32,084 bases of DNA from Patescibacteria group bacterium (lineage in GTDB: Bacteria; Patescibacteriota; Minisyncoccia; Phycocordibacterales; UBA12088): the NCBI GenBank assembly GCA_015491245.1, contig WFWH01000041.1, positions 1 through 32,084 on the forward strand, read 5' to 3'. This document shows positions 7,912 to 21,273 of the stretch, piece after piece; positions within the stretch are counted from its first letter, which is position 1, and each line of letters starts with the position of its first letter. The position numbers and the translations under genes are program-made. The notes below the pieces were generated by a model. The model ran no database searches and was not told the DNA's origin. It worked only from the letters and a program-made list of their open reading frames with translations.

Positions 7912-9750
7912 GTGGATATCCTCTCTCTACTCATTGATAAAGGGGTCATCACTGAAGCAGATGCCGCTGCATTCCGTGAGGAAGCGGCGCGCGAAGGCTT
8001 GCCCATTGAGGAGATACTAAAGCGGCATGAGGTGCCCAAAGAGACGGTGCTCGCGGTGCGCGGCGAATATTTGCAGATGCCGACGCGCGTGATCCCTGAG
8101 GGGTACGTGGTGCCCTCAGAGGTGCTCTCGCTCATTCCCGAAGAGTCGGCGCGGCACTACGGCATAGTGCCGCTCGCGTTTGCCGATGGGGTGTTAGAGG
8201 TAGGCATGACCGACCCCGATAACATAGAGGCGGTAGATGCGCTTAACTTTATCGCATCCCAAAAAGGCATGACCTATAAAATTTTTCTCATTGCCCAGGA
8301 AGATTTTGACCGCGTGCTTGCGATGTATGGCGGCATCGGTGGTGCCATCAATAAGGCGCTGACCGCACTCAATGAGGGTGGCGATGAGGAGCAAAAGCCA
8401 GTGGTACATTTGGGGGGGCGCAGTGCCCGCCCCCAGGAATCCCTTACTGCGCCCGCGACGCCGCAGGGAGTGCCGGAGGCGCGCATTGAGAGCGAGGATG
8501 CACCGGTTACCAAAATTGTGGCAACGATTATCCGTAATGCGGTAGATGGCAACGCTTCGGATATTCACATTGAAAATAACGGAGAGAAGGTGCGCGTGCG
8601 CTTTCGGGTGGACGGGGTGCTGCATACCAGTATTTTGCTCCCCACCAAGGTGCACCGTGCCATTGTGAGCCGTGTGAAAATACTCGCATCGTTAAAGTTG
8701 GATGAGCGGCGCAAGCCACAGGATGGGCGCTTTTCCGCCACCATTGACGGGCGCAAAATTGATTTTCGCGTATCTACCTTTCCTACCCGTTTCGGGGAAA
8801 AGGTGGTGCTGCGCATTTTGGATCCGGAAAAGGGCATTACGCGCCTGGAAGAGTTGGGCATGGGTGAGGCGCACATCAAAACGGTGCGTACCGCCATACA
8901 GAAGCCCTACGGCATGGTGCTCATCACAGGTCCCACCGGATCGGGAAAATCCACCACGCTTTACGCCATGCTGTCAGAAATGGATACCGAGCGCAAAAAC
9001 GTCGTCTCTCTGGAGGATCCGGTGGAGTACAACATTGCGGGGGTCAGCCAATCGCAAGTGCGCCCCGATATCGGCTACACCTTTGCCAACGGCCTGCGCT
9101 CCATTTTGCGCCAGGATCCGGATGTGATCATGGTGGGCGAGATACGCGACAAGGAAACGGCGCAGTTGGCGGTGCAGTCAGCCCTGACGGGGCATTTGGT
9201 TCTCTCCACACTCCACACCAATACCGCAATCGGCGCGATCCCCCGCCTGCGCAACATGGGGGTAGACCCTTATCTCATCGCGCCCACACTGGAGCTCGTC
9301 ATTGGCCAGCGTTTGGTGCGCCGCCTGTACCCGGGCTCGGGGCGCAAAATTCCGCTGGAGGGCACGCTGAAAAAGATGTTAGATGAGCAATTTGCAGATT
9401 TGCCCGAAGAGTACAAGAAAGACATTCCCTTGGACCAGGGCTATATCTGGGGGCTCCAGCCCACCGGTGATTGCCCCACCGGTACACGCGGGCGTACCGC
9501 GGTACACGAGGTGCTGGCGGTAACCCGAGAATTTGAGGATGCCATTCTCAACGATGCGGGAGAAAACGAACTGTACGACTTGGCGCGCAGCAAGGGCTAC
9601 CTTACCATGCGCGAATCAGCGATCGTCAAAGCGCTCAAAGGCGAGATACCGCTGGAAGAGGTTAATACGCTGGGCGGATCGTTTGCGGCGCTCGCCGAGG
9701 AAGAGGCGGTGCAAAACCCGGCTCAACCCCCCGAGGAAATTGCCGTATAA
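7912..9750 (+). CDS. pilB: T4P extension ATPase PilB / GspE family
   Basis: GTG start; GSPII_E N-terminal domain; Walker A GPTGSGKSTTLYAML; VSLEDPVEYNI; Asp box; Walker B DPDVIMVGEIRDKETA; STLHTN. Confidence 0.95.
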   Translation: MDILSLLIDKGVITEADAAAFREEAAREGLPIEEILKRHEVPKETVLAVRGEYLQMPTRVIPEGYVVPSEVLSLIPEESARHYGIVPLAFADGVLEVGMTDPDNIEAVDALNFIASQKGMTYKIFLIAQEDFDRVLAMYGGIGGAINKALTALNEGGDEEQKPVVHLGGRSARPQESLTAPATPQGVPEARIESEDAPVTKIVATIIRNAVDGNASDIHIENNGEKVRVRFRVDGVLHTSILLPTKVHRAIVSRVKILASLKLDERRKPQDGRFSATIDGRKIDFRVSTFPTRFGEKVVLRILDPEKGITRLEELGMGEAHIKTVRTAIQKPYGMVLITGPTGSGKSTTLYAMLSEMDTERKNVVSLEDPVEYNIAGVSQSQVRPDIGYTFANGLRSILRQDPDVIMVGEIRDKETAQLAVQSALTGHLVLSTLHTNTAIGAIPRLRNMGVDPYLIAPTLELVIGQRLVRRLYPGSGRKIPLEGTLKKMLDEQFADLPEEYKKDIPLDQGYIWGLQPTGDCPTGTRGRTAVHEVLAVTREFEDAILNDAGENELYDLARSKGYLTMRESAIVKALKGEIPLEEVNTLGGSFAALAEEEAVQNPAQPPEEIAV

Positions 9751-9766
9751 TAGTGACCGCACGCGC

Positions 9767-10210
9767 ATGAAAAAAGGAAAACAACCTCCCAAGGTGGTGT
9801 TGGTGGATGACGACGAGTTTCTCGTTGACATGTATGCGCACAAGTTCAAGGAGCGCGGAGTTGACGTGGCGGCATTCCGCAAGGGGGAAGAGGCGCTGGC
9901 GTATCTGCGGCAAGGAAACACCCCTGATCTTTTGGTCGTTGATCTTGTGATGCCGAACGTAGACGGGCTCACATTGCTGCGCGCGGTGCAAGACATGCGC
10001 CTTTCTCCCCGGCCGGTCATTATTATTCTTTCCAACCAGGGGCAGGAAGAAGACATTGAAAAGGCGCGCGCACTGGGGGCGGACGGCTACCTTATCAAAG
10101 CAAACGCGGTACCTTCCGAGGTAATTGAAATGTGCCTCAACCACCTGGAAGGGAGAGGCGCGTCAAGTGTCGCACAGGGGCACGATGCGCATCTAGCGGC
10201 GCATCGCTAA
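9767..10210 (+). CDS. Single-domain response regulator (CheY-like receiver)
   Basis: VVLVDDDEFLVDMYA, phosphoacceptor LLVVDLVMPNVDG, IILSNQ, ADGYLIKANAVPSEVIE; no output domain. Confidence 0.92.
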   Translation: MKKGKQPPKVVLVDDDEFLVDMYAHKFKERGVDVAAFRKGEEALAYLRQGNTPDLLVVDLVMPNVDGLTLLRAVQDMRLSPRPVIIILSNQGQEEDIEKARALGADGYLIKANAVPSEVIEMCLNHLEGRGASSVAQGHDAHLAAHR

Positions 10211-10225
10211 AAGCGTGGCAATATT

Positions 10226-11347
10226 ATGGACCGAGAAGCACACAGCATTTATCTGCAGCACGCCGCTAAATTGGTACAGGAGGGGCGCGACTACACCGAT
10301 GATCTGAAAGCGCTGGTGGATACCGTGGTGAGCGAGGGTGCGTCGGATTTGCACTGTACGGTGGGTTACCATCCCACGATGCGGGTGGAGGGTGCGCTCA
10401 TTCCCCTCACCCAGTTTGAGAAACTAACGCCCGAAGACACGGCGGGATTGGCGCGCGCGCTCCTGAACGATGCGCAGATGCGTTTCTTTTTTGCCCAAGA
10501 GGAAATTGATTTTTCCTATACGGCAGCCGAACAGGTGCGCTTTCGCGGCAACGCGGCATTTGAGCGGGGCAATATTGCCATTTCGCTTCGCCTCATCAAC
10601 AACCTCATCCGCTCCTTGGAGGAGTTGCGGCTTCCTCCCATTTTGGAGGAGTTTACCAAGCATAAGCAGGGGTTCTTCCTGGTAGTGGGGCCGGTAGGGC
10701 AGGGCAAAACCACCACGCTTGCCGCTATGCTGCAAATTATTAACGAGCAGCGCACGGAAAAAATTGTCACCATTGAGGACCCCATAGAGTATCTATTTAC
10801 CCCGAAAAAATCCATGATAATCCAACGCGAGGCGCGGGTGGACACGAAAGATTTTCACCATGCCCTGCGCGCCGCCTTACGCCAAGACGTAAACGTCATC
10901 ATGGTGGGGGAGATGCGCGCGATGGAAACCATAGCGAGTGGGGTTACCGCCGCCGAGACGGGGCATTTGGTGTATTCCACGCTTCATACCAACAACGCTG
11001 CGCAAACCATTGACCGCATCATTGATTCGTTTCCCGCCGGCCAGCAGGACCAGATACGGGTGCAACTCGCCTCCAGTTTGACCGGCATTTTCTCCCAGCG
11101 CCTCGTGCCCAGCATTGCCGGCGGGCGCGTGCCCGCCTACGAGCTTCTGATCAACACCAAGGCCGTAGCAAACCTCATCCGCGAGCGGCGCACCCATGAG
11201 ATCAATACCGTTATTGAAACGGGAGTGGAAGAGGGCATGATTTCGCTGAACCACTCGCTCGCGGAGCTTGTGCGCCGCGGCGAGGTGGCGGTAGAGCAAG
11301 CGTTTGTGGTGTCCACCGAGCCGAAGGAGCTGGAGCGCCTCTTGTGA
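10226..11347 (+). CDS. pilT: T4P retraction ATPase PilT family
   Basis: GASDLHCTVGYHPTMRVEG, Walker A GPVGQGKTTTLAAML, DVNVIMVGEMRAMETI, AAETGHLVYSTLHTNNAAQTIDRIID. Confidence 0.94.
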   Translation: MDREAHSIYLQHAAKLVQEGRDYTDDLKALVDTVVSEGASDLHCTVGYHPTMRVEGALIPLTQFEKLTPEDTAGLARALLNDAQMRFFFAQEEIDFSYTAAEQVRFRGNAAFERGNIAISLRLINNLIRSLEELRLPPILEEFTKHKQGFFLVVGPVGQGKTTTLAAMLQIINEQRTEKIVTIEDPIEYLFTPKKSMIIQREARVDTKDFHHALRAALRQDVNVIMVGEMRAMETIASGVTAAETGHLVYSTLHTNNAAQTIDRIIDSFPAGQQDQIRVQLASSLTGIFSQRLVPSIAGGRVPAYELLINTKAVANLIRERRTHEINTVIETGVEEGMISLNHSLAELVRRGEVAVEQAFVVSTEPKELERLL

Positions 11348-11348
11348 C

Positions 11349-11369
11349 GGCGCGCGCTGCACGCGCGCC
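11349..11369 (+). other. GC-rich hairpin after pilT (ggcgcgcg-ctgca-cgcgcgcc), possible weak terminator
   Basis: 8-bp stem with 5-nt loop just after the pilT stop, followed by gcgcctttctc; no clean T-tract. Confidence 0.4.
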
Positions 11370-11431
11370 GCGCCTTTCTCTGTTAGGATACTATATACCA
11401 TTCCACGGAAGCGCATCTGAAAAATCCGCCT

Positions 11432-12640
11432 ATGCTGTTTACCTACAAAGTTATTTCCCAAAATGGGCAAAAGTTTGAGGGGGAAATAGAGGCCATAAAC
11501 CAAGATGTGGCGATCAGTAGCCTGCAGAACCGCGGGTTCATCGTGGCGGATATCCGCCCAGCCGAGAAAAAGTCCCCCTGGGAGTGGGAATTCTCCTTCG
11601 GTAGCGGCATCTCAACGCGCGACATCGTGATCGTTTCGCGCCAAATCGCCACCCTGTTTGAGGCGCAGGTATCGGCACTGCGCATTTTCCGCCTTTTGGC
11701 GACTGAGATGGAGAATAAAAACCTGCAGCGCGTGTTTGCCGCGGTGGCAGATGATTTGCAGGGTGGCAGCTCCATTTCACGCGCACTCGCCAAACACCCG
11801 CAGGTATTTTCTGAATTCTACGTCAACATGGTGCGTACCGGTGAGGAGACGGGAAAACTGGACGAAGTATTTACGTTCCTCGCGGATTATTTGGACCGCA
11901 CTTATGAGATTACGAGCAAGGCGCGCAATGCGCTCGTCTACCCGGCATTTGTGATTGCCACATTCATTATCGTGATGTGGCTTATGCTCACCATGGTGAT
12001 ACCGCGCCTGGGCGACATGCTGCGCGAGTCGGGGCTGGAGCCGCCCGTGTACACCAAGGTAGTGCTCGCGCTCTCCGATTTTGCAACGAGTTACAGCTAT
12101 GTGCTGCTTTTTCTTATCGCGGCACTCTCAATAGCGCTGTGGCGCTACTACCGCACTCCGCAGGGGCGCCTTGCGATGGACGAGCTGAAGTTGCGCCTTC
12201 CCGCGGTGGGTAATTTGTACCGCAAGCTGTATCTCTCGCGCATTGCCGATAATGTGAGCACCATGCTGGACAGCGGCATATCCATGGTGCGCACGCTGGA
12301 GGTGACTGCCGAGGTGGTAGATAATGCGGTGTACCGCACCATCCTCAGGACCGCGCTACAGGAGGTGAAAAACGGCATGGCGCTCTCAGGTGCGCTCTCA
12401 CGCTATCCCGAAATACCCAGCATTATGGTGCAGATGATACGTGTGGGTGAAGAGACGGGGGAGTTGGGCACCATCCTGCGAACCCTCTCCAAGTTTTACC
12501 GCCGCGAGGTGGAAAACGCCGTGGATACCCTTATCGGACTCATAGAGCCCGCGATGATTGTGGCGCTGGGGCTGGGCGTGGGCGTGTTGCTCGCTTCGGT
12601 GCTTATTCCGATTTACAACATCACACTCTCCATTCAATAG
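11432..12640 (+). CDS. pilC: T4P inner-membrane platform protein PilC / GspF family
   Basis: Two T2SF domains; ISTRDIVIVSRQIATLFEAQVSALRIFRLLA; VRTGEETGKLDEVF; VRVGEETGELGTILRTLSKFYRREVENAVDTLIGLIEPAMIV. Confidence 0.94.
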   Translation: MLFTYKVISQNGQKFEGEIEAINQDVAISSLQNRGFIVADIRPAEKKSPWEWEFSFGSGISTRDIVIVSRQIATLFEAQVSALRIFRLLATEMENKNLQRVFAAVADDLQGGSSISRALAKHPQVFSEFYVNMVRTGEETGKLDEVFTFLADYLDRTYEITSKARNALVYPAFVIATFIIVMWLMLTMVIPRLGDMLRESGLEPPVYTKVVLALSDFATSYSYVLLFLIAALSIALWRYYRTPQGRLAMDELKLRLPAVGNLYRKLYLSRIADNVSTMLDSGISMVRTLEVTAEVVDNAVYRTILRTALQEVKNGMALSGALSRYPEIPSIMVQMIRVGEETGELGTILRTLSKFYRREVENAVDTLIGLIEPAMIVALGLGVGVLLASVLIPIYNITLSIQ

Positions 12641-12699
12641 TGTCTCTTGTTGCCGCTACTGTTATCCACAGCCCTTTTCTGCATACGGGAGGTAAGACC

Positions 12700-12705
12700 G
12701 TATAA
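12700..12705 (+). promoter_or_regulatory. Candidate -10 box (TATAAT) of the major pilin gene
   Basis: Exact TATAAT in the pilC-pilin gap, about 80 nt before the pilin start; no obvious -35. Confidence 0.5.
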
Positions 12706-12786
12706 TACAAGCATAATCGACGAGGGTGGTCCTAGGTCAGCCCCCTTTTAAGCGCGATTATTATTCAGCATAGCTTTTATTAATCT

Positions 12787-13212
12787 ATGGTATCTATGCG
12801 TACACGTAACACTACGCGAGGGTTCACCCTCATCGAACTTTTGGTGGTGATCGCCATCATCGGCATCCTCGCATCGGTCGTGCTTGCCTCGCTCGGCAGT
12901 GCACGCGAACGCGCGCGCCTGGCATCTGCACAATCTTCGCTCAAAAGCGCGCAGGCAGCGGCAGTGATCTGTGAGGATGGGGGCGGCACGGTGCAGCCTG
13001 CTGCTTCGGGAACCGCACCCACTGCGGGATCAAATATTTGCAGCGATACTGCGATTACCGATGCCACGTACCCGTCTTTGCCTGCTAACTGGGCGTATAC
13101 AAATTCCACTGCGGGTGGTTCTGCGGGAGACGGAGTCTTCACTATTGAGGCTTCGGGAGAGGGCAACACCATCACTTGTGATGCCAATGCGTGCTCTACT
13201 ACAAGTGCGTAA
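12787..13212 (+). CDS. Type IV prepilin (likely major pilin)
   Basis: Class III signal: [35 protein letters not shown]; short soluble domain with Cys pairs; own promoter-like box and terminator. Start could also be ATG 12796. Confidence 0.9.
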   Translation: MVSMRTRNTTRGFTLIELLVVIAIIGILASVVLASLGSARERARLASAQSSLKSAQAAAVICEDGGGTVQPAASGTAPTAGSNICSDTAITDATYPSLPANWAYTNSTAGGSAGDGVFTIEASGEGNTITCDANACSTTSA

Positions 13213-13238
13213 ACAAAAACATAATAAGCAGAACGCAA

Positions 13239-13269
13239 GAAAAACCCCGCATGCGGGGTTTTTCTTTTT
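13239..13269 (+). terminator. Rho-independent terminator after the pilin gene
   Basis: gaaaaaccccgcatgcggggtttttcttttt: GC stem plus T-tract. Confidence 0.88.
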
Positions 13270-13296
13270 GTACACCCTGCGGTATGCTTAAGAACA

Positions 13297-13746
13297 ATGA
13301 GTGTGTCCGCACCAAGAAGTGCACCGGGTGCCGCAAAAGGTTTTTCCCTTGCAGAGCTGCTGGTGGTGCTAGGCGTCATCAGCATCCTCGCTGCCACCGT
13401 TATGGTGAGTTTGAGTGATTCACGCGTAAAGGCGCGCGATGCACAGCGGGTGAGTGAGCTGCAAAACCTGAAGGTGGCACTGGAACTCTACCGCGATGCC
13501 AACGGCGGCACCTATCCCGCATCACTCTCCGACCTCACCCCCACCTATGTAGATCCCGTTCCGTCTGATCCGTTGAGCGGCAACGCCTACACCTATGTTC
13601 CCTCGTCCGGAAACGGCACCTATGTGCTCATAGCGCCCGATTTTGAGAAAGCGTCTAACCTCCCCGACGACGACAAAAACGGCACTATCCTCAACCAAGA
13701 CTGCGGCAACGCCGATGATCCCCTGCCGTACTGTGTCCAGCCCTGA
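13297..13746 (+). CDS. Type IV pilin / GspG-like pseudopilin
   Basis: AAKGFSLAELLVVLGVISILAATVMVSLSDSRVKARDAQRVSELQNLKVALELYRDANGGTYP with Pro-rich/disulfide C-terminus. Confidence 0.9.
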   Translation: MSVSAPRSAPGAAKGFSLAELLVVLGVISILAATVMVSLSDSRVKARDAQRVSELQNLKVALELYRDANGGTYPASLSDLTPTYVDPVPSDPLSGNAYTYVPSSGNGTYVLIAPDFEKASNLPDDDKNGTILNQDCGNADDPLPYCVQP

Positions 13747-13766
13747 ATGTAACTTACCGCACCGCC

Positions 13767-14597
13767 GTGCTTTCTTCGCTACTCATTTCCTCTTTTGCGT
13801 TTGTTTTCGGCACGCTCGTCGGGAGCTTTCTCAACGTGGTGCTGATGCGCCGCGGTGTGCGCTCCCCGTGGCGGGGGCGCTCTGCGTGCCGCGCGTGCGC
13901 GCGTGTGCTCTCGGCGCTGGAGCTTATTCCACTCATTTCTTTCGCAGCGCTGCGCGGCAGGTGCCGCACCTGCGGTGCCACGCTCTCCCTCCAGTATCCC
14001 GCAGTGGAGCTGCTCACCGGTTTTTTGTTTCTCTTTTCCTCCCTTGCGCTCGCGCCGCAGAGCTCGGCGGCGTGGGGCACACTCGCGTTTTGGTGGATTG
14101 CTATGAGTTTTTTCGTGCTCATTGCGGTGTATGACTGGCGCCACGCGCTCATACCCGACGAGTACCTCATTCCCTTTGCGGCGGCGGGTGCTGCCTACGC
14201 GCTCTATACGGCCGCGCTCTCCTCCGCTTTTGGGGAAGTGCTCTTAGACCGCGCCCTCGCCGCGGTACTGCTGTTCCTTCCCTTTTACGCCCTTTGGCAC
14301 TATTCAGAGGGGAGATGGATAGGGCTCGCGGATGGGAAGCTTGCTGCGGCGCTCGGTGTGTGGCTGGGGCTCTCCCAAGGGCTTTCCGCGGTGGCGCTTT
14401 CTTTTTGGGTGGGCGCTGCGGTGGTGCTCCTTTTCATGGCGGCGCAGCGCTTGTTGCACTACCGCGACGCGCTCACCATGAAGAGCGAGATACCCTTCGG
14501 ACCCTTCATGGTTGCAGGCGCGCTCCTGGTACTGTTTTTTGATATTTCCGCCGTCGATGCGACACAGTGGCTGGTTTCCCTCTTTCCTTTTTCCTAA
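13767..14597 (+). CDS. pilD: Prepilin peptidase / N-methyltransferase (PilD family)
   Basis: GTG start; GTLVGSFLNVVLMRR; two CxxC motifs (CRAC, CRTC); YDWRHALIPDEY and GLADGKLAAALG carrying the catalytic Asp residues. Confidence 0.9.
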   Translation: MLSSLLISSFAFVFGTLVGSFLNVVLMRRGVRSPWRGRSACRACARVLSALELIPLISFAALRGRCRTCGATLSLQYPAVELLTGFLFLFSSLALAPQSSAAWGTLAFWWIAMSFFVLIAVYDWRHALIPDEYLIPFAAAGAAYALYTAALSSAFGEVLLDRALAAVLLFLPFYALWHYSEGRWIGLADGKLAAALGVWLGLSQGLSAVALSFWVGAAVVLLFMAAQRLLHYRDALTMKSEIPFGPFMVAGALLVLFFDISAVDATQWLVSLFPFS

Positions 14598-14644
14598 TTG
14601 GTGCCATTGGTATTTGGAAGAACGTGCCCTACAATACAAGCTGT

Positions 14645-15310
14645 ATGTTCTCGCGTTTTATACTTACGCGCGGGCGCCGTGGTGCCAGTGTGCAGCCTTG
14701 CTTTAAGGCGCAGGAGTTGCAAGGTGTGCGGGGCTTCACTCTCATTGAGCTTCTTACGGTTATTGCGATTATCATTTTTATCTCCAGCGCACTCTTTTTT
14801 CAGGGTGCGCGCCAGCGTGCGGGGACTGAGGTGAAAAATGCCGCCTACGGCCTCGCGCTCCAACTGCGCGAGTTGCAAGCGGAAGCGCTCGGAGTACGGG
14901 GAAAAAGTGGCGATTTTAGCGGCCGTGTGGGGATGAATTTCTTCCTTGAGGTAGATGACCAAAAAGACGACCGCGAGTATGTTACCTTTGTGGATGCAGA
15001 TGATGATTTCCGCTACACCCCCGCCGCCGATACGCTGCTGGATACCTTGGCATTACCGGCGCGCGTGCGCATCCGTGAAATTAACCGATTGGGAAGCGGC
15101 CAGGACCCCGCTACGGTCACGCCCGGTGGTGAGAGTAACGGGGTGACGGTCGTGTTTGTGCGCCCAGTGCCGGATGCCACCATTTCCTTAGTGCAGGCAG
15201 CTGCGGCGTACCCTTGGACGGGCGCAGAGATAGTGCTAGAGAGCACCTTGGATAATACGGTCGCCGCCAAGGTGGTGGTGAAGGATGCAGGGGTTATCTA
15301 TGTGGAGTAG
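14645..15310 (+). CDS. GspH/FimT-like pseudopilin
   Basis: [64 protein letters not shown] box 9 nt upstream of ATG 14645. Confidence 0.82.
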   Translation: MFSRFILTRGRRGASVQPCFKAQELQGVRGFTLIELLTVIAIIIFISSALFFQGARQRAGTEVKNAAYGLALQLRELQAEALGVRGKSGDFSGRVGMNFFLEVDDQKDDREYVTFVDADDDFRYTPAADTLLDTLALPARVRIREINRLGSGQDPATVTPGGESNGVTVVFVRPVPDATISLVQAAAAYPWTGAEIVLESTLDNTVAAKVVVKDAGVIYVE

Positions 15311-15349
15311 AATATTGCTTAAGGAAACGCCGCACCCTCACGCCCTGTT

Positions 15350-16696
15350 ATGTTTATAACCATGTTGCCGAACCAATCGTCTCGCCCCCGCGCCGCTGCA
15401 CACGGATTTACCCTGGTGGAAATGCTGGTGGCGGTATCGGTGTTTATTATTGTGGTGTTAATCGCGGTGGCGTCCTTGCTGACGTTGTTAGATGCCAATG
15501 TGAAAAGCCGCTCCCAGCAGCTGGTGTTTAACAACCTCACGGTGGTACTGGAGGGAATGGTGCGCAGCATACGCGCTGGCGCCGCATACACCATAGAGGC
15601 AGGCGGCACGCGCTTGCGATTCACCGATGCTGATGGTGACGAGATTGTTTATGAGCATGTAGTAGACAGCGGTACGGGGAGAGGGAGTGTGGTGCGTATC
15701 GTCAACCCTTCCGCCGGCGGAACACCGGTAACATTAACGCCGGCTTCCCTGGATGTGGCGGTGCTGCTGTTTGAAGCGGTGCCTTTTTCAGGCAATGCGA
15801 GCGGCGAGTTTGACAAAGTGTTGATCACGCTTCGCGCGCGCTCCGTGACCGGTGATCCGGCAACGGATTCTGAATTTACGCTCCAAACTACTGTATCGCA
15901 AAACGCGCGGGTAACAGTGCCTTCGTCCGGAAGCTTTGCCCTGGGGACTAACGTCCCCTACTGCACCATTCCAGATAACGTGCCTGGTATCTCCCTGTTG
16001 GTGGAGTTTGAAAATGAAAAAAATGCGTATACTGCCCTCAAAGGGAGTGTGTCGGACACCTATTACTTGGATTACGTACTGGATAAGCCCATTCCCGCCG
16101 GCAATTACCAGCTCTACCTTGCTGCGTGGGATGACCACTGCGTAGTGCAAGACAGCGCGGGAAACACTTCGGTGTGCTACGAGGGGTTGGCGCGCTATAC
16201 GCAAGCGGGGGAGTCCATTACCGCGCGCCTTACTCTGCGGGATACTGGAGGGGCAACGCGGTATGTATACACGTCTGCCACCCCCGATTTGCCGTGCGGG
16301 GAGGATTTTCCCGAGATTCCGCCGACGGTCCCCAAAGATTTGGACCTGAACGATGACGGGAAATACAGTTGGTATGAATATGTGGTGGCGGCGGGGGGTG
16401 ACGACCACGCCGCCAACCAAGGCGTGAATAATCCCTACTTCAGCTGCCTGAATTTCTTTACCGACCCCAATGACCTTGCGGCGGGTGCATTAGACACCAC
16501 GGCAACGAACGAGGAGATCATAGCGGTGCGCATCCTGCACTCCAATTGCGTAGAGGTAGACAAGGGAAACCAGGCAAACTGCAGTGGCGCCTCGGGCGGC
16601 AGTGTGGTGCCCGCGTGCCTCGGTTTTGTGTGCCTCTCGGGCAATTGCCCGCAGGGTTCGGGAGGAGACTTGGAGCTCCCGCGTGAGGAGCTATAA
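15350..16696 (+). CDS. Large minor pilin/pseudopilin with predicted EF-hand-like loop
   Basis: AAHGFTLVEMLVAVSVFIIVVLIAVASLLTLL prepilin signal; 448 aa; DLNDDGKYSWYE 12-residue loop. Confidence 0.82.
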   Translation: MFITMLPNQSSRPRAAAHGFTLVEMLVAVSVFIIVVLIAVASLLTLLDANVKSRSQQLVFNNLTVVLEGMVRSIRAGAAYTIEAGGTRLRFTDADGDEIVYEHVVDSGTGRGSVVRIVNPSAGGTPVTLTPASLDVAVLLFEAVPFSGNASGEFDKVLITLRARSVTGDPATDSEFTLQTTVSQNARVTVPSSGSFALGTNVPYCTIPDNVPGISLLVEFENEKNAYTALKGSVSDTYYLDYVLDKPIPAGNYQLYLAAWDDHCVVQDSAGNTSVCYEGLARYTQAGESITARLTLRDTGGATRYVYTSATPDLPCGEDFPEIPPTVPKDLDLNDDGKYSWYEYVVAAGGDDHAANQGVNNPYFSCLNFFTDPNDLAAGALDTTATNEEIIAVRILHSNCVEVDKGNQANCSGASGGSVVPACLGFVCLSGNCPQGSGGDLELPREEL

Positions 16697-16707
16697 GCAA
16701 CAAAAAG

Positions 16708-17289
16708 ATGCACCGAGCGGAAAGGCAGTCGAACACGTCAAGTGCGTTCACTCTGGTAGAAACGCTGGTAGCGGTTGCAATTTTGGCATTGGTGCTTGCG
16801 GCGTATCTCTCGCTCGCGCAGGAAGGCGTTTCGCTGGTAACCAATGCCAAACAGCGCACGACGGCATTTTACCTTGCCAATGACGCCATGGAGTACATCA
16901 AAAACATTCGCGCAACTGATTTGTCCAACAGGAAAGAAATACTGGCGGCGGGAAGCGATTTTTACTCCATACTTTTCACCAATGGGAAGTGTAACGGCCC
17001 CAACGGCTGCGCACTGGACACCGCCAACGGAACGGCACAAGAGTGTGTGCCCGCGGGTGGACAGGTATGCCAGCCTCTGCGCTTTGACGACGCTGCCTCT
17101 TTGTATACGTATGATCCCGCGGCACCACCCTCTGCATTTACCCGCGTGGTGCGCATTACGCCCTCTTCGGGGCTTTCCGACGAGGTAGCGGTGTCGGTAG
17201 AGGTTTCATGGGAAGAAAAAACTGGAAAGAAAACATATACGATTACCCGCCTTTTCTATGATTTTGAAGCCGTGGTTCCCGGCCCGTGA
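16708..17289 (+). CDS. Minor pilin/pseudopilin (PilV/GspI-like)
   Basis: SSAFTLVETLVAVAILALVLAAYLSLAQEG prepilin-type segment. Confidence 0.82.
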   Translation: MHRAERQSNTSSAFTLVETLVAVAILALVLAAYLSLAQEGVSLVTNAKQRTTAFYLANDAMEYIKNIRATDLSNRKEILAAGSDFYSILFTNGKCNGPNGCALDTANGTAQECVPAGGQVCQPLRFDDAASLYTYDPAAPPSAFTRVVRITPSSGLSDEVAVSVEVSWEEKTGKKTYTITRLFYDFEAVVPGP

Positions 17290-17290
17290 T

Positions 17291-20940
<3,650 letters not shown>

Positions 20941-20973
20941 CGGCACATGTGGGTGTGTGCTATGCTCGTCTGC

Positions 20974-21270
20974 ATGATAGATGAGGCTACAGTACGACAC
21001 CTGGCGCACTTAGCACGGGTGGCACTGAGTGAGGAAGAGGCGGCAGCGTTGCGGCGCGATTGCGCGGCGGTACTGGAGTATGTGTCTGAATTGGCGCGCG
21101 CAGCGGTGGCGAAGGAAAAAGAAGCGCCACTTGATCTCGGCCCAGTGCACAATGTGATGCGGGAGGATGTTGTGGCATGTGAGGCGGATGTTGCTCCCGA
21201 AGTGCTGCTAGAGGCCGCGCCGGTGCGGGAAGGCCCCTATGTGCGTGTGAAAAAAATATTGGATGCCTAA
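20974..21270 (+). CDS. gatC: Asp-tRNA(Asn)/Glu-tRNA(Gln) amidotransferase subunit C
   Basis: MIDEATVRHLAHLARVALSEEEAAALRRDCAAVLEYVSEL...MREDVV...APVREGPYVRVKKIL; directly upstream of gatA. Confidence 0.92.
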   Translation: MIDEATVRHLAHLARVALSEEEAAALRRDCAAVLEYVSELARAAVAKEKEAPLDLGPVHNVMREDVVACEADVAPEVLLEAAPVREGPYVRVKKILDA

Positions 21271-21273
21271 GTA

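Noticed and set aside
10690-10735. PilT Walker A reads GPVGQGKT rather than GPTGSGKS
   Set aside because: Still fits GxxGxGK(S/T); likely a lineage variant with no functional implication on its own.
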